Positions 35,240 to 46,736 of a DNA stretch of 64,000 bases are shown piece by piece. The stretch spans positions 186,001-250,000 of the forward strand of contig WSUB01000036.1 of the NCBI GenBank assembly GCA_019633425.1. The letters run 5' to 3'. A program made the position numbers and the translations under genes. The first letter of the stretch is position 1. Each line of letters starts with the position of its first letter. This stretch comes from Tulasnella sp. 424 (lineage: Eukaryota > Basidiomycota > Agaricomycetes > Cantharellales > Tulasnellaceae). The notes under the pieces were generated by a model, which saw only the letters and a program-made list of their open reading frames with translations, was not told the origin of the DNA and made no database searches.

Positions 35240-38200
35240 CTAAGCCACCAACGTCGAAGAACCACTCGTCAACGTCGAAGCCACATCCGAAACCACCGAC
35301 CCGTTGCCCAACGTGTCCTCCGAAGCGGCCATCGAAGCGGCTAACTGCTGCCTTAGCGCGGGGGGTGGGGCCAACCGGACAGCCATCACTTTGTCGTCCG
35401 ACACGATAATGATCTCATCACGTGTGTAGGGTTGGTTCCGATGGAACGGAGGTGGCATCCCGTACGCCGCGCCAGGATAGCCCCCGTACTGAGGCTGCGG
35501 CCAAGCGCCAGGCGGAGGTAACGATTGCGCGCGCCCCGGTGGCTGAGGATAGATATACGGATTGCCTCGAACGTATGGATTGGTGTACGCATAATTGGCA
35601 GCAGAGTGTGTCGTCGATGGCGGTGTGTCGGCAAAGAGGCACCGAAGGTTGTTTCCGGGGATGATTTGTACGAGCTGGCCAGTGTCAATGTTGCGGATTT
35701 CGATGAATGTCGGCTCAAAGGCAAGAACAAATGGATAATGTAAAGCTAGACACCTCAAGTATCAGCATCACGCGCAGAATACTCAACCAAGCCCACTAAC
35801 CAAACGAAGTTGGGAAACCCTCCCAATGAACGATCCAATTCGGACGGGCCCGCCATCCGTTCTTATTCACGTAAAATGCAAATTCTGTGCGCGTGCGCCA
35901 GTCGCGTCAGTTTTACTAACCAAAACAAAATGATTAAATGAATGAAACCCACCATCATAACACAACAAAAATTCATTTTCAATCCGATAAATCGCGATGG
36001 GGCGGGTGTTCTCTCGCTTCTGCACAAAGTCGAGTGAAGGGTCGGCGGGATCCAAGAGACCCTGCGTATCCAAAGTCTCGAGATCCACAATCTCGAATCC
36101 CTTCGTACACCCAACGCAGAGCTTGGTCTTCAAGAAATGTATCGAACTTGATTCGGTGGGGATGTAGAATTCCTAAACAGTTCCCCGGACAATCAGCGAG
36201 CGCACGGTGATTTGATTGGCCTGAGACACGGACCTTGAAAACCCTTAACGTGTCGTTCCCGCCCTGGAGCAACTTCCTGAATGTCGGTTTATTCTTCCCG
36301 CGAACCGCCTGGTCGATCGGCTCCAGCGTCTTGATCGTGCTCGACAGCGCGCTCGCTTTGACGACGCAGACCAACGTCCGCCCAAGACACGTCCCAGCCT
36401 TGAAGAACGAGGTGTGCGAGGAAACCTTCTTGGCGCGCTTGAGGCCAGCCGTAGGGTCGTTGACGTCCAGAGCGTCAAGTGGTATCGTCATGACAGACCG
36501 TTCTGCTCAAAACCATTCAGAACAGCCCACCATGGCCCGTTTTTGCTGAATTTTACAAACCTGATAACACCACCAACAGCTCATACTCCTCCAACACATC
36601 AACCTGCATCACGTCCAGTAAAGCAAGAACGTGGACGGGTTCTCTTGACCGATCCCGGAGGTCAGAGAAGTACACTCCGTTATCCGTGCCGTACGCAAGT
36701 TGGCTACCATGATCTACGGAAAACGTGAAAACCATCAGCACGACAAAATCCCTCCCAGACGTCATGAGCGTATACGCACTGAAAGGAGCAGCACAATTAA
36801 CCTTGTTCTCTCCAAAGAAGAACCCTTCACTCAAACTGAGCGTATCGAACGTCATACTCCTCTCCCTCATAACCTCCTGCTGCTTCGCGATCTCCTCCAA
36901 CCACTTCTTCCTCCCGACAGGCGTGCTCGCCCACAACGTTAAAACGTACCCCTTTCGACCCAAATGCATAAACGTGATTGGATACCCGTTCTTGCTGTCT
37001 GATTTGAGTGGTAAAGGTAAGAACCCGTTCTCGCGATCCTTTTCATCCCTCTTTGAGAACGAGTTCCGCCTGATGATCGTCTGGCGGGAGCCCTTGGTCG
37101 CACTTCGGCTGGACGCGGATTCTTCTTGGGCGGCAACGACCAGGAGTTCCAGAGGTATTGGCTGAAATGTGGCGTTCTTTTAGCTCAAACCGCTTCGGGT
37201 AATAGAGTTGAAAAGTCCGCACCCGCTTGTAAACCCGGAACTGCTCATGCTTGGTCTTCGCCTTGACCATCAACAGCGCATGGTCGAACAAAAAGACTTG
37301 CAAGTCCCCATTATCCCCTTGACCACCTCGTCGTTTCAGCGTACCCTTGTACAACAGCTCACGATTCTCATCTCGTAACCGAAGATCCTACGCGCATGAA
37401 GATAACTGTTATTAAAAGGCATACCCTTTCTTCAAAGGACTTTGGTTCAGCACGTACCACTTGCTCGACGTTTCGGAACACCAACTGCTGATCCAGCTGC
37501 AACAAGTTGAACCGACTCTCCGCTTTCCCGCTCTCCTCGTTCACCCGCTTCAAGAACCCGCGGATGATCTTGACGACTTCCACCAGGGTAACTTTATCGG
37601 GATTGTCGTCGGACGTGTACTTGAGCACGACTTCCAGCAAGAGTGGGTACCGCGCTAGACGGGTGGTGGGTTTGGTGAGATAACCGTTCAGTTCCAACTT
37701 TCTCGACTCTGGCAGCCGTTCCGTTTCCTAAGCGCGTAATCAGGTTGGGGCAAGTTCGTTAGCATGCCTAACTCCGGCACCCAGTGCTCTGTTTGTCGCG
37801 CACCTCGACGAACTGGGCAAAAGCCGCATTCGAGCTCTTCTCCTTCTCAAACTCGAACTTGCCGTACAATTGATGACTGCCGTATCGCACAAAGGGTTCG
37901 AACTCTTTCACCACGTCCAGGTAAATGTCTCCGATTGTTTCCACGATCGCATAGGATTTCTGCCGCTTGCTCAACGCGTCTCTTAGGCGAATGTTAACAG
38001 CGATGATTTCGTCTAAGTTCCAGAACACTTGTTGGATAAAGTGAATTCGACGGGATTCGGGGACGATGTCTGATGTGCGGAGAGGTTTGACCCAGCACTG
38101 CGTTTAAAGGACCATTGTCAGAAGCGGCCAATTTGGAGCCAAATTGTCACTGGACATACGTCACGAAGGTATTCCATGTCGCGGACAAAGTCTCTCTCCG

Positions 38201-40322
38201 TGTAAATCACTTCATTGATCGCCTCTTGTCGTTTCTTCTCTTGATCCGAGACACTTGCGGCAATCTCTGGAGGCACGGAATGTATCCATAAGGTCCCTGT
38301 CTCTCGTATCTTTACGCGAAAGTTCTGTCAGTCATCCTTTTCCACGACGACATGAAAATTCTCGTACCGGAGTATCACCCAAGCTCTCATTACTAAGACT
38401 CCTCCTAAGACCAGGTTGCGGTTTCATGTTCAACCTCGCCTGCTGCTCCAGTCTCCTCGGACACGCAATACTATAACACAACGCGTCTCTCGTGCATGTC
38501 GGCGAATAACAATCCGTGAGGAGCGTGAAAACACCCGAAGGCAACGGCGCCTCGTCCGTCGACGCCGCCGACAACCTCCGAGCCTTGGGAGCCGTTGGCG
38601 TTCTTGTAAGCGCCGAAAGCGAACTCGTGATGGAAGTAGGCGTGCTGATCTCAGACGTTTGTGACGAGCTAGCGGATAACGGGTGATCGCCGTTGAGGGA
38701 TAGGGGACCCGAAAACGGCGTCGCTTGGATTCCGGAATTAGGGGAAACCATCTCCTCGCTGACGAAGGGACTCGGGAGCCGCGCCTTGAACTGGTAGAAC
38801 TCGTGAGGGCTGTCCCTCAACCTGTGATCGTAGGTTACGTCGTGGAAGAACTTTTGAGCGTCCAACGCTCGTCCCAGCAGCAGAGCGAGGTTCCGGTCCG
38901 TCGTCTTGATGATATACGCGATCTTGTCCACAGCCTCCCGACCATCAAAAGCGTCCTGGTACGCCAGCCCATCTTTCACCTTCTCAGTCAGCGTTATCCT
39001 CGTCCGGAACGCCTCTGCGACTCGGGACAGCAGCGCTGGGTAGACTATCGGGGTTCTCCGAGATTGAGAGTGCGTGTGCTGGTGGGAGGGTCGTGTTGGT
39101 GTGGCTGTTATCTGAGACATGGGTGTGATAGCGCCATGCCTCGAGCTAGACGGAGAGGCGCCACCAAAGTCAGCCACCGACAAGACTTTGGGCGTGGATG
39201 CGGATAAGGACCGCGCTCGATCTGGAAGCCCTGCAGCAGCCCGGCGCCCGACGGACTGAGAGTGGTGGTGATGAAGCATGGTGCTACGCGGCGAGTCTCC
39301 AGATCGACGCGGGTTTGTACTTGATGTTGGAGATTGAGGTTCGTTCATGGAGGGAGAGGATGAACGGCCCATGCTGTAGGGTCCACCGGTTGACTGCGAG
39401 TTGAGGGAGACGGGTTCAGAGTCGCGTTTCACACTCCGACGAGATATTGAGGAAGATGCTGATCGCAAGTGGCGACTTCCATTAGCTATAAAATACGTGA
39501 GATTGTCAGTATGAGTATTCGATCTTCTTATTAGAGAAATCACTCACGAGAAGGCTCTGTTGCCCAGGGGAGCTCACTGCCACTAGCTCCATCGTTCAAA
39601 TCCTCTTCTTGATTGGTCTTTGAGAAATCAGACAAGCCAAGTCCACCAATGTTCAAGTCCACGTCGGGGAGCTGTGGGGGTGGGGCGGTATAAGGGGTCA
39701 GCCGCGCCGCTGCGTGGTGATGATGGTTCGGGTTCGGCGTAAGCTGGGAATAATCCTGCGCGGCGACGGGGTAAGGCTGTTGGTGAGGATGACTCGCTGG
39801 ACTGTTAAGGTAGACCTGCGCCTGATAGGCCTGGGCTGGTGTCAACCCTTGCCTTGTGAGATGCTCGAGGCCTGCATCCGGGGGTTCTTGGCCAGGGTGA
39901 GGGTGGACAGTTCCCGGTGGGCGGGTGTAAGGGGACGGTGAACGCCTCTGACCAGGTTGAGCGGTTTGTTGAGGAACCAAGTGGTGTTGATAGTAAGTGT
40001 GCTGTTGGGGTGCTAGTTGCTGAGTCTGGACAGCGGTGAAAGGGTAGTAGCTGGCTCTATATGGCGAAGGGCCTGGAGCGGCTCCTTGGGGCAAGGCATA
40101 CAGCTGCTGCGGTGGTGACTGGATGTAGGCTGTACCTGGTGGAAGTGATCCTGGGTATGATATGCGCTGGGAGCTGGCTGCGGCGGCCGCGGATGCTTGA
40201 TAGTACTGGGTTGCGTCGTAGACTGGGATTGCCCCAGTCTGGGCTGGGATGACTTTCTGTCTGCCAAAGATGCTCTCAAAGGCTGCAGATCGCTTGTCAG
40301 GCTGGCCCTGCGAGAGATCCAT
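35240..40322 (-). CDS. ROM2: Rho1 guanine-nucleotide exchange factor, Rom2 type (DEP-DH-PH-CNH)
   Basis: Activates Rho1 by GDP/GTP exchange in the cell-wall integrity pathway. Start ATG at 40322 (MDLSQGQPDKRSAAFESIFG), with a Gln/Tyr/Pro-rich N-terminus; exon 1 ends at 39548 and exon 2 starts at 39485. Exon 2 encodes a Ser-rich part and the DEP domain (FRTRITLTEKVKDGLAYQD near 38995). Next comes the DH domain (EAINEVIYTERDFVRDMEYL near 38200; ELNGYLTKPTTRLARYPLLL near 37680), then PH (DHALLMVKAKTKHEQFRVYK near 37260; FMHLGRKGYVLTLWAS near 36970). The CNH domain has LLQGGNDTLRVFKVRVSGQ near 36230 and KLCVGCTKGFEIVDLETLD near 36120. The C-terminus after FEPTFIEIRNI ends at 35240. The exons read are intact. 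A truncated copy lies at 19402-22338. Confidence 0.92.
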
Positions 40323-41955
40323 GGCCCTTTAACCCGTTGGTGGGTGAGTGAGAGGGTGAGGGGAGGGGGTTGAGCGGTGTGGGATACGTCCAGGGGGTCG
40401 TGGTCGAACGGCACTCAACATCACCGAGCGAGCACGAACAGATTTCAATCTACCCCAGCCAAGGCCCCCCCCCTACCCAAGCAACAAGCTACGCGGTGAC
40501 GCAGACCATGCAATCGTTCGAAATCTCCTCGCGCACGTTATCGCGAATATTCGGAGACTTCTACAGACACTTTGCTAGAAGCATCATAACCATGGAATTC
40601 GGAGGGTCCAAAGTCGACGTCATGCTGCGTTCGTCGCTCGCGGAAGGCTGCCAATCGGACACGATGGCGACCACGCTCATGAATCATTCAACCGCCAGCT
40701 ATGAATCTGATTCAAATGGGACGTGCAAATACAAGCACTCGCTAATCTCATCGCCTTCGAACCGATATTGGTTGTTCGACGTCGATGCGCAGAGGCGTCA
40801 ATCTTGACCGGTGTTCGCAGGGTGGCCGACCACAAGTCCAGAGCACTTTTAGCCTTGTCGAAAAGATCGAGAGTAAAGCAACACGTTTACTGACCTCCTT
40901 CACTGTTATCAACGGAAAGTTCACCCTCATTCGCAATAAGCTTGTCAGGGAAGTTGAGCAGGCATCTCATCTCCCCACTCTAAACTCATTTCCACCAACC
41001 CTTAGCTTTTTGGCTTCTCGCTTTCTTGCTTCCAGGAATCCGTCACTCATTACGCTGCAAGATCCTGCAGACGTCAGCGGAGTGGCCTTCTCGATCCACC
41101 AGATCTCCTAAACCTGGCTCAATCGTATTTCCTCTGCGTTTGGACCATTTCAACCGCTTTTGGAAATCCCCGGCGTTCGCCCGAAAAGGATCTTCAGATG
41201 ACCAACGTCGTCATCTTACCCGCAGCCGATGATCCTGCCAATGCCGCTGTCTCCCCGTGATCATTCCCTTTATGCGCGAGATTCACGAACTTCTTACACG
41301 TGTTTAGCTGGTCGGAGGCTTAGCGCAGTGGACGTCAACCTGCCCGCATCCATGTTGGCCCTTTGCTGTCTTTCAACTCCGACTTTTCACGAAAGCGCCA
41401 CAATCACCCTTAGCCCAAGATGCCCGGTATTCGCTCAATAACATCGACGTCAGCGAGATTCGATGTGACGACGATACTCTCCTTCTTAGAACTTGGGGCG
41501 TCATTCAGAGACGCAGGACCCGAGGTTTCTCGACGAATGTCCGAAACCAGAGAAATACCACAATTAGCTCTGTTCTTGCCATACTTCGTGTAATCATGTC
41601 ATATTTCTTTTGTTTTATGTCATATCGGCTTACTGTTTCGATGCCTATTGACACATGCTGACGTTCCATCTCCGAACTACAATAACCGGTTTAGCGCCCA
41701 GTGCCGCGAGTATCGACGTTTTTCATCCCTCCGGCGCTCTGGATACACTATGAAATTGGTTCTGCGCCATCTTCAAGATACTTCCTGATTCAGTTTCCCA
41801 TGACCAGTGCTATCGACAGGGACGTCATGCCGTCTAACAGGGAGGTCGTGGCACCTGCCAGAATCGCCTTATCAACAAATGCTAATTTGCGGGCGCCTTC
41901 ATCACGCTCGCAACGAGAAAAAACACGCAACTATAATCGATGAGCATGAGCCAGC
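40323..41955. other. Intergenic, no supported gene
   Basis: About 1.6 kb upstream of the Rho GEF gene. Plus-strand frames at 40370-40807 (TTG start) and 40785-41111 (ATG start, 108 codons) are open but have no recognisable motif, repeat copy or clear splice partners. They may be promoter DNA or unknown short genes; I do not call them. Confidence 0.4.
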
Positions 41956-42392
41956 ATGGCCGGCGATATTAAGATTACCACCACTCCAGTCTCATGACCG
42001 ATCTGGGTTAGTCGCCCGAGTCAGATCTATAGAACCTTGTTTCCCTGTGAGCGATCTTCCTATAGATTCAGATCACCTATCTTTCAAGGGAACGAGAATG
42101 CGAAGAATTCGTGAACACAATTCGACGGCAAGCGCTCTCTCAAGGCAAGCATCGTGGCAACGAGTGGATCGCTTTCCTCGTGTCTAGCTGCTTCGCCGGC
42201 GATGCGCTTTACTGGTATGAAGAGCTTGATGAGGATACATAGAATGATTGGATTCGGTTAAGACCCGCCCTAGTAGCGAGGTTCGGGAGGGGCGGTTTGA
42301 CTTCCACTACGATGCCGGGGTGGATTCAACAGTAAAGTGATCCGAACGGTAGGTGGATGCTTCTCTCCTGACATTCTGAAGTGCATCAGGTC
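41956..42392 (+). pseudogene. gag-like gene, dead copy 1
   Basis: The start of exon 2 is recognisable after a CTATAG acceptor near 42066, but bases coding S-P-E are deleted, shifting the frame. Later a TAG interrupts the conserved D-E-D-V-Q-N-D-W motif (near 42239). Similarity runs a little into the former intron 2 and ends near 42392, where the upstream flank of copy 2 begins. The second half of the gene is absent. Confidence 0.75.
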
Positions 42393-42550
42393 ATAATCAC
42401 GCGCCTTGCATGCCCTTTACCATTGTTCGTTTTGCGTCGTTGCCGGGTTCTGTCATCAGCATCGTTTTGGTTCGGTATCGCATGGGTGTTACATACGCTT
42501 TGGCGATGTTTGGCCTGGTTATCTCCCAAGTTAACCCCCGTCTCGATCGC

Positions 42551-43797
42551 ATGGCCGAACCAAGTCAGTCACCATCCTATGAAACCCGAAGCCCAGCTTT
42601 CTTCTGAGCGCTCTCCCCGCTAGATTCAGATCCTCCGTTTTTCAAAGGGACAAGTCCCGAAGAATGTGAGCTGTTTGTAGCCACAATCCGACGACGCGCG
42701 TTCGATCAAGGCAAACAGCGTGACAACGAGTGGGTGGCCGACCTCGCTTCAACCTATTTCATTGGAGATGCGTTCTATTGGTATGAAAAGCTTGATGAGG
42801 ATGTACAGAATGATTGGCGTCGGTTGCGACCCGCCCTGGTCGCAAGGTTTGGGAGGAAGGATATAACTTCAACTATGACACCGAGGTGAGTAGCAACGGT
42901 GGAATGGTCCGCGAGAAATAGTTATATTTCTCTTGACGCTCCTGAAGTTCATCTATGATGCAAGCCCCAACTTCGTCTATTACTATCCCCACTCCCGCTG
43001 CTTCGCCCCCGGTGAGTCTCACTCGCCATAGATTTTACAGAGTTATCACAGACTCTAACATTTCACAAAAGACAACAAGCCCTCAACATTCGTTCCGGAA
43101 GGGGTATTTGAAGGTTCTCGATTCCGATGGGAGCCTTCGGGGCTACTTAGCAAAATCATTCGACACCGAGGGCAGATATTATCAGCTGTGTAAAAGCCCA
43201 GTGGATGCGTTGAAGATTTCGTTCGCCGTCCCGTCTGTGAGGGACGAACCCTTTGAGGTTGAAATCATTGTAAGCATAGCCAAAGTTCCTCTTTTCTGCT
43301 CGCCCTACATTTTTAGATCCTTGCGGGTTTGTTTCTTGAAACAGGATACTGACCAACTTCCGCAGGGTGGCGATAAACTTGCTATTACATGGTCAAGCCT
43401 TGTCAACACCCAATGGATGAATTCCGACCTGTAGTGAGCAGCTTTACCGATCTGAAAGCTTCCGATGCTGACTGTCCGAGATAACAGCTTCGCAAGCTGC
43501 TGCTCGTTGTCAACTACGTCATCAAAACATCACTGGGCGATAGAGCGGAGGGTTTGGAAATTCTCCGAAGATGGGGTACTCCATATTGAATACCCTAAAC
43601 CAGACGGTAGTAAGCTCCGTTTAGGTAATAACCGCCCAAAATTCTCTCTAAGAAATGCTCTAGGTTTCGAGACGCTTCAATCATCTGTTAGCCGGTCACA
43701 AAACTACATGTGGTGGAAGAAGTCTTCCAGGACTGATGATAGCGGCTATTTGCCTGTTGTGAGTGTTGACTACTTACACAACCCAATTGGATGCTGA
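42551..43797 (+). CDS. gag-like fusion protein, copy 2 (about 293 aa, 7 exons)
   Basis: Exons by GT-AG sites: 42551-42563, 42624-42885, 42948-43011, 43072-43269, 43345-43433, 43488-43609, 43664-43797. The exons join in frame from MAEP to the stop. Residues 1-90 resemble the N-terminal domain of retrotransposon gag proteins seen in many Agaricomycete proteins (FFKGTSPEECELFV, RDNEWVADLAS, WYEKLDEDVQNDWRRLRPAL). A Ser/Thr/Pro linker follows, then a domain of unknown function (YLKVLDSDGSLRGYL, DALKISF, LPQGGDKLAITW, VWKFSEDGVLHIEYPKPDGS). No zinc knuckle, protease or polymerase is present. An alternative end is the TAG at 43432-43434 if intron 5 is retained. Function unknown. Confidence 0.65.
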
Positions 43798-44170
43798 CTC
43801 GGAATACTCAACCAGAGGATTGTAATTGAAGATGATGGGTAATTCTTTGGACATTTTCCCATAAAAATCTAACGTTTATGAGGGAGAAGTCACTTGGAGC
43901 GTTTTTAAATTTACCGTTCGATACCTAAGAGGGCGGTTGTTCGCAATCCAACCCATGACATGCCACGGAGTTTCGCTCCAAAGATCATGATTTCTGGGGT
44001 CCACTTCCTGCCGGCCAAGAATGTACGTCCCATATACCGTTTCGTGTCGTAATTCAAATGCTGCCATTGGCATCGTTTTGGGGCCGTGTTCGGACGAGGA
44101 TATTGACACTGGGAGTATCTGAGGTATGGTATACTGGCGAAAACAGTGATATTGTGCGTGCTTCCGCTAT
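43798..44170. repeat. 3' flank of gag-like copy 2, repeated at 45964-46280
   Basis: Closely similar to the DNA after copy 3. A minus-strand frame here (43876-44109) is interrupted in the other copy, so it is not supported as a gene. Bases 44171-44519 carry nothing recognised; from about 44520 the upstream flank of copy 3 matches that of copy 2 (about 42400-42550). Confidence 0.6.
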
Positions 44171-44705
44171 TCTTTCAATGGGGAAGAGCTGAGGCGATAA
44201 GTGGGGTGTAGTTTCCGTCTCCTGTAATTTCGAGTCGGGCGTTCGTTTGGCAGGTTTGCTCCAGCCAACCCTAAGCGTGTTATGAGTGTTGAACGCTTCC
44301 AGTACCCCGCTTGCACGTTGACGGAACTCTCAACCATAGACGATCGTCTTTGAGGACGTTGCGTACCCCTTTCAAAAAGTAACCCCAGAGTTTAACATTT
44401 CACAAGCGTGTCTTGAAAGCGTGTTTTGAACTTGCTGCACGACGCCTGAGAGAGCCATTGGTTGGGGTTCCAAAGCTCGGCAGCGCTGCGGAGTTTTCCA
44501 TCGTACTCGCCAGAATCTGAACCATTCGGCCAAGATCACGCGCTCTGAATGCCTCTTTTGATTGTCCCTTTTGCTTTGTGGCCGGTTTCTGTCGCTAGCA
44601 TCGTTTCGGTTCGGTAGGTAGGTAGGTCGTAGGGTCGGACAACGAGGAGGGACGTTACGCTTTGGCGATGTTTGGCCTGTTCGTCGCTCCCAAGTTAACC
44701 ACCAC

Positions 44706-45963
44706 ATGGCCGAACCAAGTCAGTCACCATCCTATGAAACCCGAAGCCCTGTCTTCTTCTGAGCGCCCTTCTCGCCAGATTCAGATCCTCTGTTCTTCAA
44801 AGGGACAAGTCCCGAAGAATGCGAGGTGTTTGTGGCCACAATCCGACGACGCGCGTTCGATCAAGGCAAACAGCGTGACAACGAGTGGGTGGCCGACCTC
44901 GCTTCCACCTATTTGGTTGGAGATGCGCTCTATTGGTATGAAGAGCTCGACGAAGATGTACAGAATGATTGGCGTCGGTTGCGACCCGCCCTGCTAGCAA
45001 GGTTCGGGAGGGGGAGTACGATTTCAACTATGGCGTCAAGGTGAGTAGCAACAGTGGAATGCCCTGCAAGGAACAGTAACATTTCCCTTGCGACGCTCCT
45101 GAAGTTCATCTATGATGCAATCCCCAACTTCGTCTATTACTATCCCCACTCCCGCTGCGGCACCCCCAGTGAGTCTCACTCGCCATATATTCTTCCAAGT
45201 TATCACAGACTTTAGCATTTCATAAAAAGACAACAAGCACTCGACATTCTGTCAGAAAGGGGCATTTGAAGGTTCTCGATTCCAATGGGACCGTTCAGGG
45301 CTACATAACAATATCAGGCAGCAGAGTGGGCGCTTATGATAAGCTGTGTACAAGCCCAAAGGATGCGTTGAAAATTTCTTTCACCGTCTCGTCTGTGGGA
45401 GATGAACCCTTTGAGATTGAAATCATTGTAAGCATAGTCAAAGTTCCTCTTTTCTGCTCACCCTACATTTCAAGATCCTTGCGGGGTTATATCTTGAAAC
45501 AGGATGCTCCCCAGCTTCCGCAGGGCGGTGATAAACTTGCTATTGTGTGGCCAGGCCTTGCCAACACCAAATGGATGAATAACGTCGACTAGTGAGCCGA
45601 TTTTACCGATCTGAAAGCGTCCGATGCTGACTGCTCGAGACAATAGTCACGCAATTTGCTGCTCGTTGTCGACTAATTCATCAATACGGTCTCACTGGGC
45701 GATGGAGCGGAGGGTTTGGAAGATCTCCGAAGATGGGGTACTCCATATTGAATACCCTAAGCCAGACGGTAGTAAGTTCCGTTTTGGTAATAAGCTGCCC
45801 GAAGCTCTATCTAAGAAATGCTCTAGATTTCGAGACACTTCGATCATCTCTTTACTCGTCCGAAAACTACATATGGTGGGTGAAGTCTTCCAAGACCGGT
45901 CCAAGCGCCTATGTCCCTGTTGTGAGTGTTGAGTGCTCAGTACACAACCCAGTTGGACGCTAG
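44706..45963 (+). CDS. gag-like fusion protein, copy 3 (about 295 aa, 7 exons)
   Basis: Exons: 44706-44718, 44779-45040, 45105-45168, 45230-45427, 45503-45591, 45647-45771, 45827-45963. The first five exons have exactly the same lengths as in copy 2 and all splice sites are conserved, which supports both models. Same domains: FFKGTSPEECEVFV, RDNEWVADLASTY, WYEELDEDVQNDWRRLRPAL, then LKVLDSNGTVQGY, LPQGGDKLAIVW, VWKISEDGVLHIEYPKPDG and a C-terminal WWVKSSKTG. No lesion was found. If intron 5 (45592-45646) is retained, the protein ends at a TAG at 45590-45592 after about 208 aa. Function unknown; perhaps a host gene derived from a retroelement gag. Confidence 0.65.
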
Positions 45964-46262
45964 CTCATAATACTCAACCAGAGTGTTGTCGTTGAAGATG
46001 CGGTATAATTCGTTGGACCATTTCATATAGAAATATGAGGGAGAAGTAACTTGGAGAGTGTTTGAATTTGCCGCTCAATATCTAAGAGTGCGGTTGTTCG
46101 CGATCCAACCCCTGACATGCCGCAGAGTTTTGCTCAGAAGATCATGATGTCTGGGTCCGAGACCTGTCAGCCAAGAACGTTCGCCCCATATACTGTTTCG
46201 TGTCGTAAATTCACATGCTGCCATTGGCATCGGGTTTTAGGCCGTGTTCGGATATTGACACT
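45964..46262. repeat. 3' flank of gag-like copy 3
   Basis: Copy of 43798-44115. No gene supported. Confidence 0.6.
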
Positions 46263-46492
46263 GGGAGTATCTGAGTCTTGGCGCTGGCGAAAACAAAGGG
46301 GTGGCGAAAAAAGAGTTGTGACCCGAGTTCGCGGTTTTCGCCTTTGACCTTTCGCACCGAACGTTTCCCGCCATTGCGAGAACCTTGTTTCATTTCCGTC
46401 ACCCTTTCGAACAATCGAACAAAGAGCGCAAGCTGTCATAATATCAGTATTTCCGCCACCTTTCCCGCCAGCGAAAGTTGTGAAATACTCCC
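46263..46492. mobile_element. Possible short inverted-repeat element
   Basis: About 230 bp bounded by GGGAGTAT at 46263 and its near-complement ATACTCCC ending at 46492. Further imperfect inner pairs (CGCTGGCG and GGTGGCG blocks) occur on both sides. The left arm also follows gag-like copy 2 (near 44115), so only the right part may be extra. No clear target-site duplication; weak call. Confidence 0.3.
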
Positions 46493-46736
46493 GGTGGATT
46501 AGATTGGGATCTCTAGGTATATACCGCAAGTAGACAGTATAATGACGTCAAACCGCGGGTCATAGCTCCTAGAATAAAATGCGCTTGGTGCTTTCCAACG
46601 AAGAGCAGGAGCCTGCTCAGATGGACCCTGTGATTACGTTGAGGACACCGGCGTTCGCCGCTGCCGGACCGGCTGATCATGGTACCGCAATGCTTCCATT
46701 TCTCTTCCCTCATCCACCCGCTGATATCAAGGCTCA

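Noticed and set aside
40370..41111. Two plus-strand frames upstream of the Rho GEF gene
   Set aside because: One starts at TTG and neither has a recognisable domain or splice partner. They overlap the likely promoter of the divergent gene.
43876..44109. 77-codon minus-strand frame after gag-like copy 2
   Set aside because: The same stretch after copy 3 contains stops, so it is not under coding constraint.
42551..45963. gag-like genes as parts of an active LTR retrotransposon
   Set aside because: No long terminal repeats, protease, reverse transcriptase or integrase nearby, and the genes contain several introns.
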